Source: Macrophomina tecta (taxonomy: Eukaryota > Ascomycota > Dothideomycetes > Botryosphaeriales > Botryosphaeriaceae). From it: a DNA stretch of 64,000 nucleotides. The position numbers were made by a program, and so were the translations under genes. Positions 36,247-47,609 of the stretch are shown here, in pieces. The stretch's first letter is position 1. Each line of letters starts with the position of its first letter. The stretch covers positions 1,984,001 to 2,048,000 of the forward strand of contig JAKSGN010000033.1 of the NCBI GenBank assembly GCA_024180945.1. Direction: 5' to 3'. Under the pieces are notes generated by a model. It was not told the DNA's origin, made no database searches, and was given only the letters and a program-made list of their open reading frames with translations.

Positions 36247-37055
36247 TCAGTAGCTGCCTCCTCCCGGAGCGGCACCATGAGAAGGCTTGATCAGCTCCGG
36301 ATGGACATGAACACTGGGCATGATGCCAATGCCAATAGCTCGCCGTATCGCCTTGGCCAGTTTGCGGTGATTCCTGGGCCTTAATCCGGTGACACTCGAG
36401 TGCTTGATACGACCCATTTCAGTCATGTACTCGGAGATGATGGAGAAGTTCTATTTGGGCGTGGTGGTTAGCCATCAATCCAGACCAGGCCAAAACGTGT
36501 ATGCTGCTCTCTACCTTGTATTCTTTCAACGGGTCTAGACCCAGAGTGTCAAAAGCGTCAAGCTCGGGAGTGCGCCTGGATCTCTTCCACTTCTTCGCCT
36601 CAACGCCAGTCAGGTCGTGCGGGGCGTAGACATCGCCAAACTGCCAGCGACGCGGAGCTTGGGCCTCGAGCTCGGCGCGGAGCCGGCTAGCATCAATTTC
36701 GCTGGCGACGAAATCTTGGCTCATCAGATTTTGTTGGACCAAGTCCTGGGCAAATCCGTGCTGGTTCCCCGACGGAGGCGGGCTTGCGACAGGACTGCGG
36801 CTTTGCTGTTGAGAGGGGCGGAATTGGGTCTGGCTCCGACTCCAGCCGGTTCTCTCGCGGTCGTCGGGGGGCAGGATAGAGTTGAGGAGGTCTAGCAGCA
36901 GGCATTAGCGAACGGCGCATGGGATCGGGTGGGAGCACTGGAGCGACACCTTTGGTGGGATCGTCTCTCCTGGGGCTCGTGGTGGAAAACGCGCGGGCAG
37001 GAGCGCCGCAAGAGGCGGCCAATGGCCGGCGGGCGGCTACTCGTAGCAGAGACAT
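36247..37055 (-). CDS. RSM18: Mitochondrial small-subunit ribosomal protein bS18m (Rsm18)
   Basis: Three exons, 37055-36950, 36891-36515, 36450-36247, give 228 aa. The N-terminus (MSLLRVAARRPLAAS, then ARAFSTTSPRR) is an Arg/Ser/Ala mitochondrial presequence with a typical cleavage region. The S18 domain is near the C-terminus: GDVYAPHDLTGVEAKKWKR, then DPLKEYKNFSIISEYMTEMG, RIKHSSVTGLRPRNHRKLAK and AIRRAIGIGIMPSVH, which are the conserved S18 core motifs. The 58-nt first intron (branch GCTAATG) is needed for the frame. The protein sits on the platform of the mitochondrial 28S-type subunit. It shares a 300-bp divergent promoter with a complex I assembly-type gene. Confidence 0.92.
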
Positions 37056-37355
37056 CTGGGTGCGGGGTGGTGTGGTGGTAGGTGTTGGGTGCTTAGGTAG
37101 GGCGGCGGAGCTGCAGGTCGCGTCGGCCTGCGATGCTTGGCGCTGGAGTTTTTGCGGACTTGACCTTCGCGTCGCCGACAACTGCTTGCCCTCCTCTACG
37201 ACGCCCAGCATCCTCCCCAGCGCCATTGACTCGCCAAGTCCGCCGCGATTCCGACTGCACTCGCCCCTAGATATGTTCCGTTGAGCATTGCCTCCGAACC
37301 TCGCGCAATCCCAACCGTATTTCTCCTCAGCGCCGCCGCCGAGCTCCCCGCCGCC
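37056..37355. promoter_or_regulatory. Shared divergent promoter of RSM18 and the CIA84-like gene
   Basis: 300 bp separates the two start codons of two genes whose products both go to mitochondria, so joint control is likely. No TATA box seen. Confidence 0.55.
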
Positions 37356-39908
37356 ATGCCTGCCCACCTTACCAGGCTCGTCATCCGCAGAATACTCTCT
37401 AATGAACCCATCCTCTACCGGGGCTGCCTCTACCGCCGCGCCAATGCCCATCCGCAGTCGCGTTTCCAAAGACCCCGCCGAACCGACTACATTCAGACCC
37501 GCTCTCTTTTCGGCTTCTCGCGCGAGCCCGAGCGCAAGCTCAAGGATGCCGATTTCGCTCCTGGACTAGACAAAATGATGGACCTCAACCGAGCTCTCAA
37601 TGAACGGACGCAGCCCCCACGAGTAAAAGCGCTTTGCTCGGCCCTCGCCAGGTTCGCCGCATCCAAAAACGGACCATTGGATTCTCTTTCAGACATTGAG
37701 GCAGGCCATGTCTTGAATACTTTTCGCTTCGTGAAAGAGAGCATAGGGAGACCCGGACATGAAGACGCATCCTTGCCTGAAAGAGGACACATGTGGGCCC
37801 TGTTATGCGCGCTTGCCTCGAAGAAGTCTCCAAAAAGTGAGAACCATGTCAACCTGGCCGAGGAGATATTCACACACGTCAAGGATACCCGACTCACTGA
37901 AGGAAATCCCCGCAAGACTATCCGAGAACTGATCAAGACAATTGAGGTATTTTGCCTCAATGATCACCCTGTGCGGGCTCGTGACTTGCTGGTCGAGCTG
38001 TCGGCCGAAGACGGAGACAAAACGAGAACAGATTATGCTTATGTGAAGCCTTGGTTGACCATCTTGGAAGCATTTTACGCTCAAGGCAGCGAAAGCGAAG
38101 CACAGGAGACGCTCCAAATCATGCAGGACCAAGGCATCCCTATCAACGCCAAAATCAAGAGCCACTTGCTGCAACTCCGCGCGGAACGTGGGGAAATGGA
38201 GCAAACTAAGAGGCTCTTTGGCGAGATCATGAGTGAAACCCAAGGTAGAGGAAGCCCCTTGTCTGCCGCTGCTTACAGTGCCGTGCTCAAGTGCTCTCTT
38301 CAACACAATGAACGGGAATGGGCCCAGTCTGTTGTTCGCTCAATGCTCGAGAAGCTTGAGTCGTACTACGCCGAAACGGTTGAACCGCACGTCATACCAG
38401 CGAAGACGATATGGGATTCCTTATTTCTCTGGGCAGCTGCGTCTGGAAAAGGCGTCGACGAGGTGGACCGCATGATGAATGTCATGGTTCGGAGAACATT
38501 CACCGATGGGAGCTCGGTTCAGCCAGACATCGCTACAATCAACCAATTGGTTGAATGGTGCATGTCCCGGCAGGAGCCATACTTTGCAGAGCGGTATATC
38601 GCTCTCGGCCTGAAATGGGGGGTCCATCCGAACGCTACAACCTACAGTCTTCAGATCATGTACCGACTCTCTGGAGGCGACATCGACGGTGCAAGGGCTG
38701 CGTACAAGTTACTTCAGGCAGAGAATTGCCTTGATAATGAAGATATCGCAGCAGCTAACAAGTTGATTCAAGCGATGGCTTCGTCATCGAAATACAACTT
38801 CAACACCATCATGACCTTGGTTGACGACCTCAACGAGCGCAAGGCACGTTTCGAGCCCGAGACAGTCTCCGTCTTAGCCGCCATACACATCCAGCGCAAC
38901 GAATTGCACGACGTTATCGACCTTCTCCAGACGCACACGTTCCACTTTTCGGAGGAACAGCGCATCAACATCGCCCAAAAATTTGTCTCTATCATTCTGG
39001 ATCGTACACACACCTCTACAACCCGAGCGTGGGACACATACATCATCACGCACTCCATTTTCGTAGAGCTGCCCCGCGACGCCCGCACAACCATCATGCG
39101 TGAGTTCTTCGCCCGTGGGCGTGCCGACATGGCGTGCCACGTCTTTGCGCACATGCGCGAGCTGCAGCATCCGGACACGAAGGCTACAGCCGACACATAC
39201 GTCGTTGCGCTGACAGGCATTGCCGAGTACGCCATGCCGCGTGTATCGGCCACGGATAGCGACATCGATGCCGACGAACGCGACACAGAGTGCTCATCTT
39301 TGCTGGACGCCGTCCACAATGCCATGAAGCTCGATCTCGACGTCGAGCCCAACACCAGCCTCCGCAACGCCCTCATACTCGCATATACCGCATGCGGCCA
39401 ACCCTCCCGCGCCTGGAGCTTCTGGGAGGATATCGTCAATTCGAAGGAGGGCCCGAGCTACAATTCCATTCCCATCGCTTTCCGTGCGTGCGAGCGCATG
39501 ACTGTGGGCGGTGAGGCGAATGCCAAGGCGTTGTGGGCCCGAATCAAGCGGATGGACATCGAGGTGACGAAGGAGATGTTCGCGGCGTATGTGGGTGCGT
39601 TGGCGGGAAATCAGAATGTGGACGAGGCCAAGGAGATGGTGTTGAGGGCGGAGAAGGAGTTTGGGTGGAGGCCAGACACGTTCTTGTGAGTTTTCATCCT
39701 ATGTTACGTTTGACGACGCTGACTGATGATCTACTGTAGGTTAGGAACCTTGTTCAATGCTGCGTATGGTGTACAGAGGCAGGAGCATATCGAGCGGTGG
39801 ATTCAGACCAAGTTCCCGACACAGTGGGTGGAGCTAAAAAGGTTGGGCGTGAGGAAGACGGAGGATGGTCCGCGGTTGTTCAACATTGATCGGAGGTTGA
39901 CCCCTTGA
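37356..39908 (+). CDS. PPR protein, complex I intermediate-associated protein 84 (CIA84)-like
   Basis: Two exons, 37356-39685 and 39740-39908, give 832 aa. The start MPAHLTRLVIRRILSNEP and the RRTDYIQTRSLFGFSREPE segment form a basic mitochondrial targeting region. The bulk is helical-pair repeats of PPR character, for example TDYAYVKPWLTILEAFYAQG, EAQETLQIMQDQGIPINAKI, SAAAYSAVLKCSLQHNEREW, TTYSLQIMYRLSGGDIDGAR and SLRNALILAYTACGQPSRAW. The last exon (LGTLFNAAYGVQRQEHIERW) ends in DRRLTP. In Neurospora, CIA84 is a transient chaperone for the membrane arm of NADH:ubiquinone oxidoreductase in the mitochondrial matrix. Assignment rests on length, start and overall pattern; another long mitochondrial PPR protein is the alternative. 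Confidence 0.78.
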
Positions 39909-42894
39909 TCTGTATGTATTTACTGTATTATATTCCCAGAATAATGAGGACGGTGAAAGCGGTTAGCTTGGGCAGAGAGGGACGGGTGAAGACTTCACCA
40001 TTCGACGCCGACATGGATAGCAAACGCGTAAAATATGGCAGCAGTGAGTATATTATGAAACATCATACCGGCTTGCTTGTGCTTTGCCTATCCAATAGCA
40101 CTGTCGGGAAGGGATTTAGTAAGCTATCATCTGCTCATTCACACCCAGCAACTGGCTTAATCCTGCGGGATATTATTTCCACTCCCCACGGTCTGTTCAG
40201 CCGAAGAGAGGATACCTGCGCATGAATAGCCTGCATTGTGTGCACTTAGTCCCACTGGGTGTACTCGGTGCAAAATGTGAAAATGACTGTGTAATCGTCT
40301 TTCGCTGTTCCAATCCAGTTCACCCACTCCAGTCTTCTTGGTTGTAGCTCGAACTTTTTTTCGCACCAGCTTCGTAGAGAGAGAATGTGTGTGGAGCTCT
40401 GATTCAAATTAAGCGAAAAATTTGGTGGTTTCGAAGGTATTGAGCCATAGCAAACAATTCTTTCGTTAGTATACAGAGTAAGCAGTTATTCCAGCGTAAG
40501 CTTATGAGGAACGAAGCGACAGAAATCCCCAAGTTTCGGGCGTCCGCAGGATTATCGAATCCGGCTGGGGAAGGACCTCGCTTTCGTCCTCATATGTAGG
40601 CAATTCTTGCATTGCCAGCTTTTCTCATCATCCTGTCAAGAGCCTCGCCCATGTCCGTTGTCTGCTATGATGATGGAAATGGCATGGACAGGGAGTTCGA
40701 GTTAACGTCTCCTACACAGCCAAAGTATGCGCCCGATTACTCGAAAACGGTGATGAAAGGTGCAGGGATGTGTATGAACTCGCCGTTTGGTATTTAATCC
40801 CGACATTGACCTGAGTTGAGTCTGTGATGAGTACCCTGCGATGAACCCTTTCCGTCTCTTAATTGCCATGGCGGCCATAAAAATATGCTCTTGCTTTGCT
40901 GGTAGATTCTCGCCGCGAAAGAAAGGTGAAGTGTACGAGTCGCCATGCCCTGACATGCTTTTATGAGAGGGGGGTTGCGCAGTGATGGCAGTGTACGGAT
41001 ACTGCAAGAGGGAAGAGGCAGTACTGACGAGGCTGAATGATGACCCCGTAGCCTGTTAGAATCGAGCATGGCCACGCCAGCCGGTAACGGGATTGATACC
41101 TGTAGAAATAGGAGGCGGACTTGAACGATATTCCGCCCAAAGGGGAATTAACCTGATCTCGGGGAGATGAAAACTACGTCAAGTGTTCGAGACTGAGTGA
41201 TGCGCTGAACAAAGCTGGCATTGACTGTACCAATCAAGTCATGTGACTTCATGGTTCAGGCTCAGGTATTAATGAATTTTTTTTTCAGAGAGCTATGGTA
41301 TTTCGTAAGCATAGTCAGCATCAAGCTCTGCAGCTGCAATTTCGGGGCACGTGTGGAAAGTCGCATTACGTGCCTGCCCCGAGCCTAATGCTAAGGCTCG
41401 TGTGGATTGACATGCAAGTATTAAACTGGGCAAGAATTGCTTTCATCCTCTGGATACTTCCATGACGCACACGGGGTACTTGCAAGTTCGCGGAAAGAAA
41501 CTAAGAGAAGATGTAGCATATTCAGGATCGGGCGTCGTGAATCTTAACGCTTTCATGCCGAAAGGAGTACGGACGGCGCGTCCAAACAACTTGTGTGACG
41601 TTGATCGTACCGCTTTGGACTATGCAGCGACGCCCGCCAGAGACAAATGAGGTGGGTATGTTCAGATGGGGGGCGTGACGAGGCTGGCAGTGGGCCAACA
41701 TGCTGCCAGGACGGCCACGAAGATCCTCACTGGGCAATTTTACCCTACCCGTGGCGGTAGAAAGGAAGGGAAATGGAGCTTGCACACGTGCGCATCTCTT
41801 CACCCAGAGGATTGGGACATGACAGGATTACTTACATGCCTGAGCTGCGCCTTTTTTGCTAGCACAGCCGCTCGGCCGGTTGCTGATGTGGTCTTATACC
41901 TCACCGGGTTACGTGACTCTGCTGCAATTGGTGCGGGCAAACACCACCAGCTGCTACGCACAAGCTACGAACCCAGTGTCGCGAGTCCAGCGCGGCGAGC
42001 CTAATATCTCATTCGCACCTCGCTGTAACTTGCGTGCCCGAGAAATGACGTTCCAACAACCGGGTTCACAAGTAAACGGTGCCTTATAATCCCAAGAGGC
42101 CGGTTCTGGGTCTTGGAATTCCGCAACCTAAGCTCAGAGGACCATGGTGCAGTTTCACTTCCGACCGGCCCAAGGTCGCATGTGATACGTACTCGGTGGG
42201 CTGGACGATTGAGCATCACAAGTACCACCGTGATGGAGCCCATATATATATATTGCTCAGTTCAGCAATTCGCAGCCAGAGTATAGGTACTGGACATTGG
42301 TTTCAACCAATCGCCTCGAATTGACCCTGTTCTCAAGCGCAGGGCGGTAAGACAAAGAGGATCTACGCTTTGCGTGACTCCTGCCCGTACCTACGCTTCT
42401 AGTTATTGTCCGTGTACTGGCTGGCATCATCAGAGCAAGACAAGCAAGACCAATCATGAAGATGTCCATCTCAAGGCACTCTTATCTTTATGTTATGAGA
42501 AAGGTGCATGCGGTGTTCTCCGCCCGGAAGAATACGCGTCTACCTCCCGTCGGCAAATATGGAACGACTCCTCCTGCCTGTACTTCCAGGCCCTCGTGCT
42601 GTCCCAACAGCACCACCCTCCTCTTCGGGCAGTCGGAGCTTCGCGGACCAACGGCCACAACTGAAGTACAGTTGCTTCTATGAGAGCGGAGGCGATGAGC
42701 GTGGAGGCGTACCTTTGGCGTCATTGTCGCTTCCAGGACATCTATTGAGACCTCGGGACAATAGGGTAACCGATTCTGTGAGATTGATTATGGTCTCGGG
42801 CCTGTAGCCAGGCGGGAAAGAGGCAACGGGGGAACTCATTCGCGGTCCAGATACGGTGCCGGCGATTATCCGCCCGACAAACTTAAGGCTTTAA
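39909..42894. other. 3-kb region without a supported gene
   Basis: Composition is close to even and stops are frequent in all frames, unlike the GC-rich stop-poor gaps elsewhere in the window. A compact set of inverted repeats lies near 41343-41405. A (TA)n patch is at 42240-42251. It joins the degraded gene at 42895 and may be old, decayed sequence. Confidence 0.45.
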
Positions 42895-43483
42895 TTGGAC
42901 TCCCAGTGTTCTGAATTACTAGTGACTGTCCGAGGCGTCTGGATGTACCCCGGCAACTCGGATGATAGGATCAAGGTATGTGCACTGCTTGACACGGGCG
43001 CTTGCGTGAACTTCGTCTCGAAGAAAGTGGCAGTGAAGATGCACGTCCTGCGGCGGAGTTACGATGGAGATCCTGTGTCGGCAGCAAATGGCTGATTCCG
43101 GTTAGAGTGGAAGACATGATGTCACTCGAGTGGTCTACTGGGACGAAGGCGAATGTCTATCATAACTTGTTCCTCATCGCCGAAGACCTGGGGCCGTATG
43201 TCGTCACTTGTATTCCAAAGCTTATGGAAAATTGGTTTCTCAATTGGAATTTGGAGCTGTGTGTTCTTGGTTCTGAGGAGCTCTCTGAGGGTACGTAAAG
43301 CTTTGCGAATGTTCGACAAGAATCACTGACCTCGGTGGTGCCGTAGAAGAAAGGAGAGCCCAGGACGACAGTGCCATCACAACGTCCAAGGAGAAGAAAG
43401 AGGAGGCGGAAAAGAGACTGCAGGAGAAAATATGTAGTGTGAAGCAGGGACGAGGGAGTACGTGTTGGGCCAGTGGCAATTAA
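42895..43483 (+). pseudogene. Degraded retropepsin-like aspartic protease gene with coiled-coil tail
   Basis: The first frame reads KVCALLDTGACVNFVSKKVA, the DTGA active-site loop and following helix of retropepsin-like proteins, then SYDGDPVSAANG and a stop. One frame over, the family pattern resumes without a gap (IPVRVEDMMSLEW, then ANVYHNLFLIAEDLGPY), so a single-base frameshift lies near 43088-43094. A well-formed intron follows at 43291-43346 (GTACGT donor, CACTGAC branch, TAG acceptor), and the next exon encodes a Glu/Lys-rich coiled coil (ERRAQDDSAITTSKEKKEEA) ending at 43483. Such protease-plus-coiled-coil genes occur in many Dothideomycete genomes, probably derived from retroelement gag-pol. 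The N-terminus is not resolved. A sequencing error rather than true decay cannot be excluded. Confidence 0.6.
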
Positions 43484-43775
43484 AAATAATGCAATGCATC
43501 GGAATTTAGATGAATCAGCCATTCTTTCGCTTGGCCTTTAGTCCGGTTTTCCACCATTAATCGGCAAATAATGACCGGGTCAGCCATGGACGTCAATATT
43601 CCGTTCCGTCTCATGAGTTTGATACCTGTCTCGGAATAAGAAGGATTGGGCGGTTGGGGAGTTTGTTCGATGTGGAACCAGGATTATCGGCGCCTGCACC
43701 CAACACATTTAAACTCAAAGCAGTCATCTGGGCATAAATCGTGACACACTCTCTAAAATTCGTAATGAAATGTGC

Positions 43776-44000
43776 TCATTGAATATTGAGCGGCGCTGAG
43801 GGCTCAAATACTTTGAATATTGGCACAATGCCCCTCCGAACGTCCCCTGATGGCAGTCCTCGAGAGTCATGAGCGGCTGCAAATAATACTCGGAGATGCA
43901 AACTCCCAAGCACAGCTAGCATTAGTCCTACCCAGACGAGTGCTCGACCGCCCAAGCATGCTGTAAGGCTTTTCATAGGAATATCGTAATATGCCTTCAA
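43776..44000 (-). CDS. Unrecognised fragment with one hydrophobic span, weak
   Basis: A 74-codon frame containing WVGLMLAVLGSLHLRVLFAA, one likely membrane span, followed by a polar tail ending PSAPLNIQ. The upstream boundary is open toward a TTC/TCTGAG stretch where an exon junction could lie. It may be the 3' exon of a decayed membrane-protein gene. No family recognised. Confidence 0.2.
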   Translation of the reverse strand: MKAYYDIPMKSLTACLGGRALVWVGLMLAVLGSLHLRVLFAAAHDSRGLPSGDVRRGIVPIFKVFEPSAPLNIQ

Positions 44001-44054
44001 CGTCTGAATCCAATCCCTCTGAGAGATTTTCTTCGGGAAGAAGCTTTAGCTGAC

Positions 44055-44369
44055 ATGGATGCTGATCTTCTTCGCTTAAACATAATGAAGGAGCTGTCCG
44101 GAAGCTGCGGAGATGACCTTATGACAGATGCCCGTAAACTTAGTAGAGATCTCTGTAAGACAAGACCTGAGAACGTGTCTGAACCTGAAGTAGAAGCAGT
44201 TCTGGTTAAGACGAAGGAACTGATGACGCAATGGCTTCATGTAATGTTCGAGCTACCTATATGCACTGCAGCCTTGTCTCTATGTACTCTCGCAGCATTG
44301 GATATTCGTGGCTTCGGTATAGCCCTATGTCCTACACGAAAAATAAAAAGGAACAATCTCTCCCCGTGA
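44055..44369 (+). CDS. Unrecognised 104-aa ORF, weak
   Basis: ATG at 44055 opens MDADLLRLNIMKELSGSCGD, an acidic helical region with EPEVEAVLVKTKELMTQWLH, then a hydrophobic stretch near FELPICTAALSLCTLAALDI. Codon choice is more AT-rich than in the confident genes, so a decayed or recently acquired fragment is as likely as a gene. No neighbour clarifies it. Confidence 0.2.
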   Translation: MDADLLRLNIMKELSGSCGDDLMTDARKLSRDLCKTRPENVSEPEVEAVLVKTKELMTQWLHVMFELPICTAALSLCTLAALDIRGFGIALCPTRKIKRNNLSP

Positions 44370-44796
44370 ATATACTGTCGCTGGGACCGGAACGCTCATA
44401 TTCTGTCCAGTGGGAGCAGCCCATTTGCCTCAGCAGAGCGTTGCATCTAAAAGTGACATCGGCTTGCGACGGGCTGAAAGGATAAGGCACCCTGCAGTAT
44501 GCTGCGATAGGTGAGAGGTCTAGGATGCGGAGCCGAACTTGAAGCAGGCTGCCGGAAAAGTCGATTCTTCAGTAAGCATCAGTAGTCTGATAGGACACAG
44601 ACGTATACTGCCATGAGTGGCCTGAACCTCTAGGACTCGAGGGTACGGCTCAGCTGTGAAGAGCCGTCTGGTTCTACCAGGTTCTAGTCGACTGCCGTTA
44701 TCCAGAGGCTGATTTTCATAGCCTGCAGAAACCAGCACGGGGTGCGGGAGCTGTTGTGGAAGCTGTAATCGGAGACACAGCAGGGCTGGGAACCCG

Positions 44797-45984
44797 TCAA
44801 GGCCACTGCTCCCATTTCCGTTCGCCCTCCTCCCGCTCCTTCCTCTGCGCCGGCTCACTGGCATCCATTTCATAAACCATCCGCCTCCCCTCATCCCCCG
44901 CCATCTCATGCGCATGCGTCCCCTCGACCTCGCATAAATACCTCCCCTCCACCTCATGCGCGCCGGCGCCGGTCTCCATCTCATGCAACGGCCTCCCGCT
45001 CGCCTCATGCATGCCGCCATCACCCTTCACCGCGCCCAATTCGGCCCTCCCCCTATCCTCCATCTCCACGACCTCCCTCCCACCGACCTCCTTCCTCTCA
45101 ACCTCATCCGCGTCGTCCGCCACGCTGCTCACGCGCTCATGATCCCTGCCCATCCTGTCCCTGCGCCAAATGGCGAACGCCAGCAGCGCCGCCAGCCCCG
45201 TCAGCATGGTCAGCACGGCGCAGCAGATGCGGGCGGCGCGCGCCCGGCCGGCGACTTCCGGGCTCGTGGTGTCGCCCCAGCCCTGGTTTGCGGCATACGT
45301 CTCCGGGGTGAAGAAACGGGGACGGGTGGCAGTCTCGCCGTCCCAGACGAGTGCAAGGGCATTGGCGGTGTTGAAGTCGACGAAGGAGTAGACAGTCGCG
45401 ATGAGGGAGCGGGCGAGGGCGAAGAGGAGGAGGGCCAGCAAAGTGGGCAGGACGTAGATGGGCATGCTCTGTGGGTGACGAGAGGGAGAGTATGCGTTAG
45501 TCTTCCTTCTTCTCCATATACTCTTTCTCCTCTTACTCTCTTCCAATCCTATCTGCCTAGCACAGCGCTAGAGGCAAGAAATGATGGAGAGAAAATGGGA
45601 GACAATCCTTACCTCCCTCCCCGTCAAACTGACCCTCATCACCCTGCCTTTCCTCGCCCCCTCCCACACCATCCACCCCACCATCGCCGCGCTTACCGCC
45701 CCTCCCACGCCATCCCACACCACCACCCCGGAACTCGCCCGGTGTATCACGTACCCCGGGTCCTCGGTCTCGACGTCCCGGGCGATGTACAGCACGTTGG
45801 CCATCAGCGCGGTGATGACGATCCCGAGCACGAAGCACGTCGCCTGCAGCGCGAGGAGGGCGGGGCGGGCGCGACGCGAGCGCGCGAGGGCGGAGGGAGG
45901 GGCGCCATTATTGCTGTTGTTGTGGTGGGTGTCGCGAGCCGATGGCGCTGGCGCTGGTGGTGCCGCGTCGAGGGTGGCGGGCAT
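44797..45984 (-). CDS. Four-TM integral membrane protein, unknown function
   Basis: Two exons, 45984-45613 and 45468-44797, give 347 aa. The intron is 144 nt, long for this window, with a GACTAACGC branch and CACAG acceptor. Hydrophobic spans: about 41-66 (LLALQATCFVLGIVITALMA), 88-110 (AVSAAMVGWMVWEG), 126-152 (VLPTLLALLLFALARSLIAT) and 205-225 (ICCAVLTMLTGLAALLAFAI). The spacing and the loop with VWDGETATRPRFFTPETYA recall uncharacterised fungal tetraspan or RTA1-like proteins, but no family motif is certain. The cytosolic tail has an unusual series of His-Glu/Met-Glu units (LHEMETGAGAHEVEG, THAHEMAGD). Function unknown. Confidence 0.75.
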
Positions 45985-47609
45985 TTTCTCCGGGGGGGAC
46001 CGGCGCGGTCGCGCGCTGAGAAAGCCGCAAGAACGGGGCAGAAGAGTAAGCCCTGCTCAGGTTGGAGAGGGAAAAAGAAACATGCAAGTGACGGAAAAAA
46101 AAAAAAAAAGAAGCGGAATTGTTGCGAGAGATCAAGCGCCTCGGGCGATACGCGAGTGAGCGCGGGCGGGAGGAACCTCGTTCCCGCTGCTGATGGAAAA
46201 GCGGCCCAATAAAAGAAAAGAAATAAAAGTCAGCCGGTCCGTTGCTTCAAGTAGACGACCAGCAGGAGCGGTAGTGGTCGTAGCGACGCCGGTGGGGGCC
46301 GCGAAGTGAGGACAGGCAACAGAGTGCGGAGTAGAGACGTTCAACTCGCGCAAAGCGACCGCACGCGACGAGGAGCCTCTCCATCTTTATGAACAGCGCT
46401 GCCAGACTCTCGATTGACTGCGGACGATCCGCGTCTCCATAGCCCAACACCGCCAAGTCGTGGGGGCTGAAAATTGGCGTGATAGAGCACGGCGCCCCTG
46501 TCACGAGCTTTATCTCCGGGCAGATCTCGCCAGGGACCCTGGAAGACTGAAGCCCGTACGGCTCGCTGATGAGAGGAAGGCTCCGCGATTGGTGGGGAAA
46601 AATCGAGGTGGACGAGCTATGTGTAGCCGAAGGGGAAGAGGAAGAAGGAGAGGCTGCTGCGAATGGAAACCCAGCGAGGCGGTCGGCCGGCAGTTACCAT
46701 TGCCCGGCCATGCTTCTTCTTGTTTGCTTTCCGGGCTCGGGGCGTTTAGGCGAAAGAGAGAGGCGGGAGCGCCAGTCTTGGCCCGAAGTGGCCGCTGGGC
46801 GACACATGCACGCGGCTTCGCCGCAGCCAAAAGGAACGACACCCCGTTTCCTGGTGTCAGGTTCATGAATCGCTTTTGCCCCTTTGCGATGGGTGGGGCG
46901 ATGGGAACCTTGACGACGACGACGATGATGAGCAAGCGGAAGGCGAGGCGAAGAGGATGCTTCGGTCTGTCGACCGATTTTTCGAGACGCATTGCACCGA
47001 CGACGGGCGACTTTTTCTAGCAACAAAGCTTGACGGAAAAACACCTGCACTACGGCAGTGCACTCATTGGACTTCAATGGCAGCCTTGAGAGATTGCTCA
47101 CAGACAGCCACGCGATAGGCATGATCAGTAACTCAACGGAATGAGAATGTTACATTGAACTAAGCATCTTGGGCAATCCTACTACCCCTACCTAAAGAAA
47201 GAAAAAAAAAAAAAAAAAAAAGGTATCTCAGGTCATACAGTCGTCAGTGGGGTATTAGATTATTACAGGAACGTTGTCACGCCTGTGGCATGATTGCTTG
47301 GCCTATCCTTAGATGCCGCCCAGTCCAAACCAATTCCATCCCAGCCCGAAATCCATCCAATTGTTTTTCAATCCCCCTTCTGGAAGACTGCTTTGTATTG
47401 TTGGTGCTCTTATATGACCGTTGTCGTCGTGAACCTCAGCTTTGATCGAAACCGCGAAGAAATCGTGAGTGACGTCTGTGTGTCCTCGGGGAATATTGCA
47501 GATACATGAAGGAAATGATTAAAGAAGAATACAAACGCGTATTCCCGGCCGTCATGACATTCGGGAGCAATTTCAAACGAAGGTTGGGGTATCAGGCTAC
47601 AAAGGAAAA
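45985..47609. other. Intergenic, no supported gene
   Basis: Contains A-runs at about 46096-46110 and 47200-47221 and GA-rich stretches. Overlapping frames of 140-186 codons around 46460-47120 exist on both strands but are Arg/Ser-rich mirror frames without family features. Confidence 0.45.

Noticed and set aside
43010..43095. A 73-nt GT-AG intron that would bypass the retropepsin frameshift
   Set aside because: It would remove the conserved YDG-to-AANG segment and joins the wrong phase for the downstream family frame.
46460..47122. Mirrored ORFs of 186, 160 and 142 codons
   Set aside because: They overlap on opposite strands, are low in hydrophobic core residues, and match nothing I recognise.
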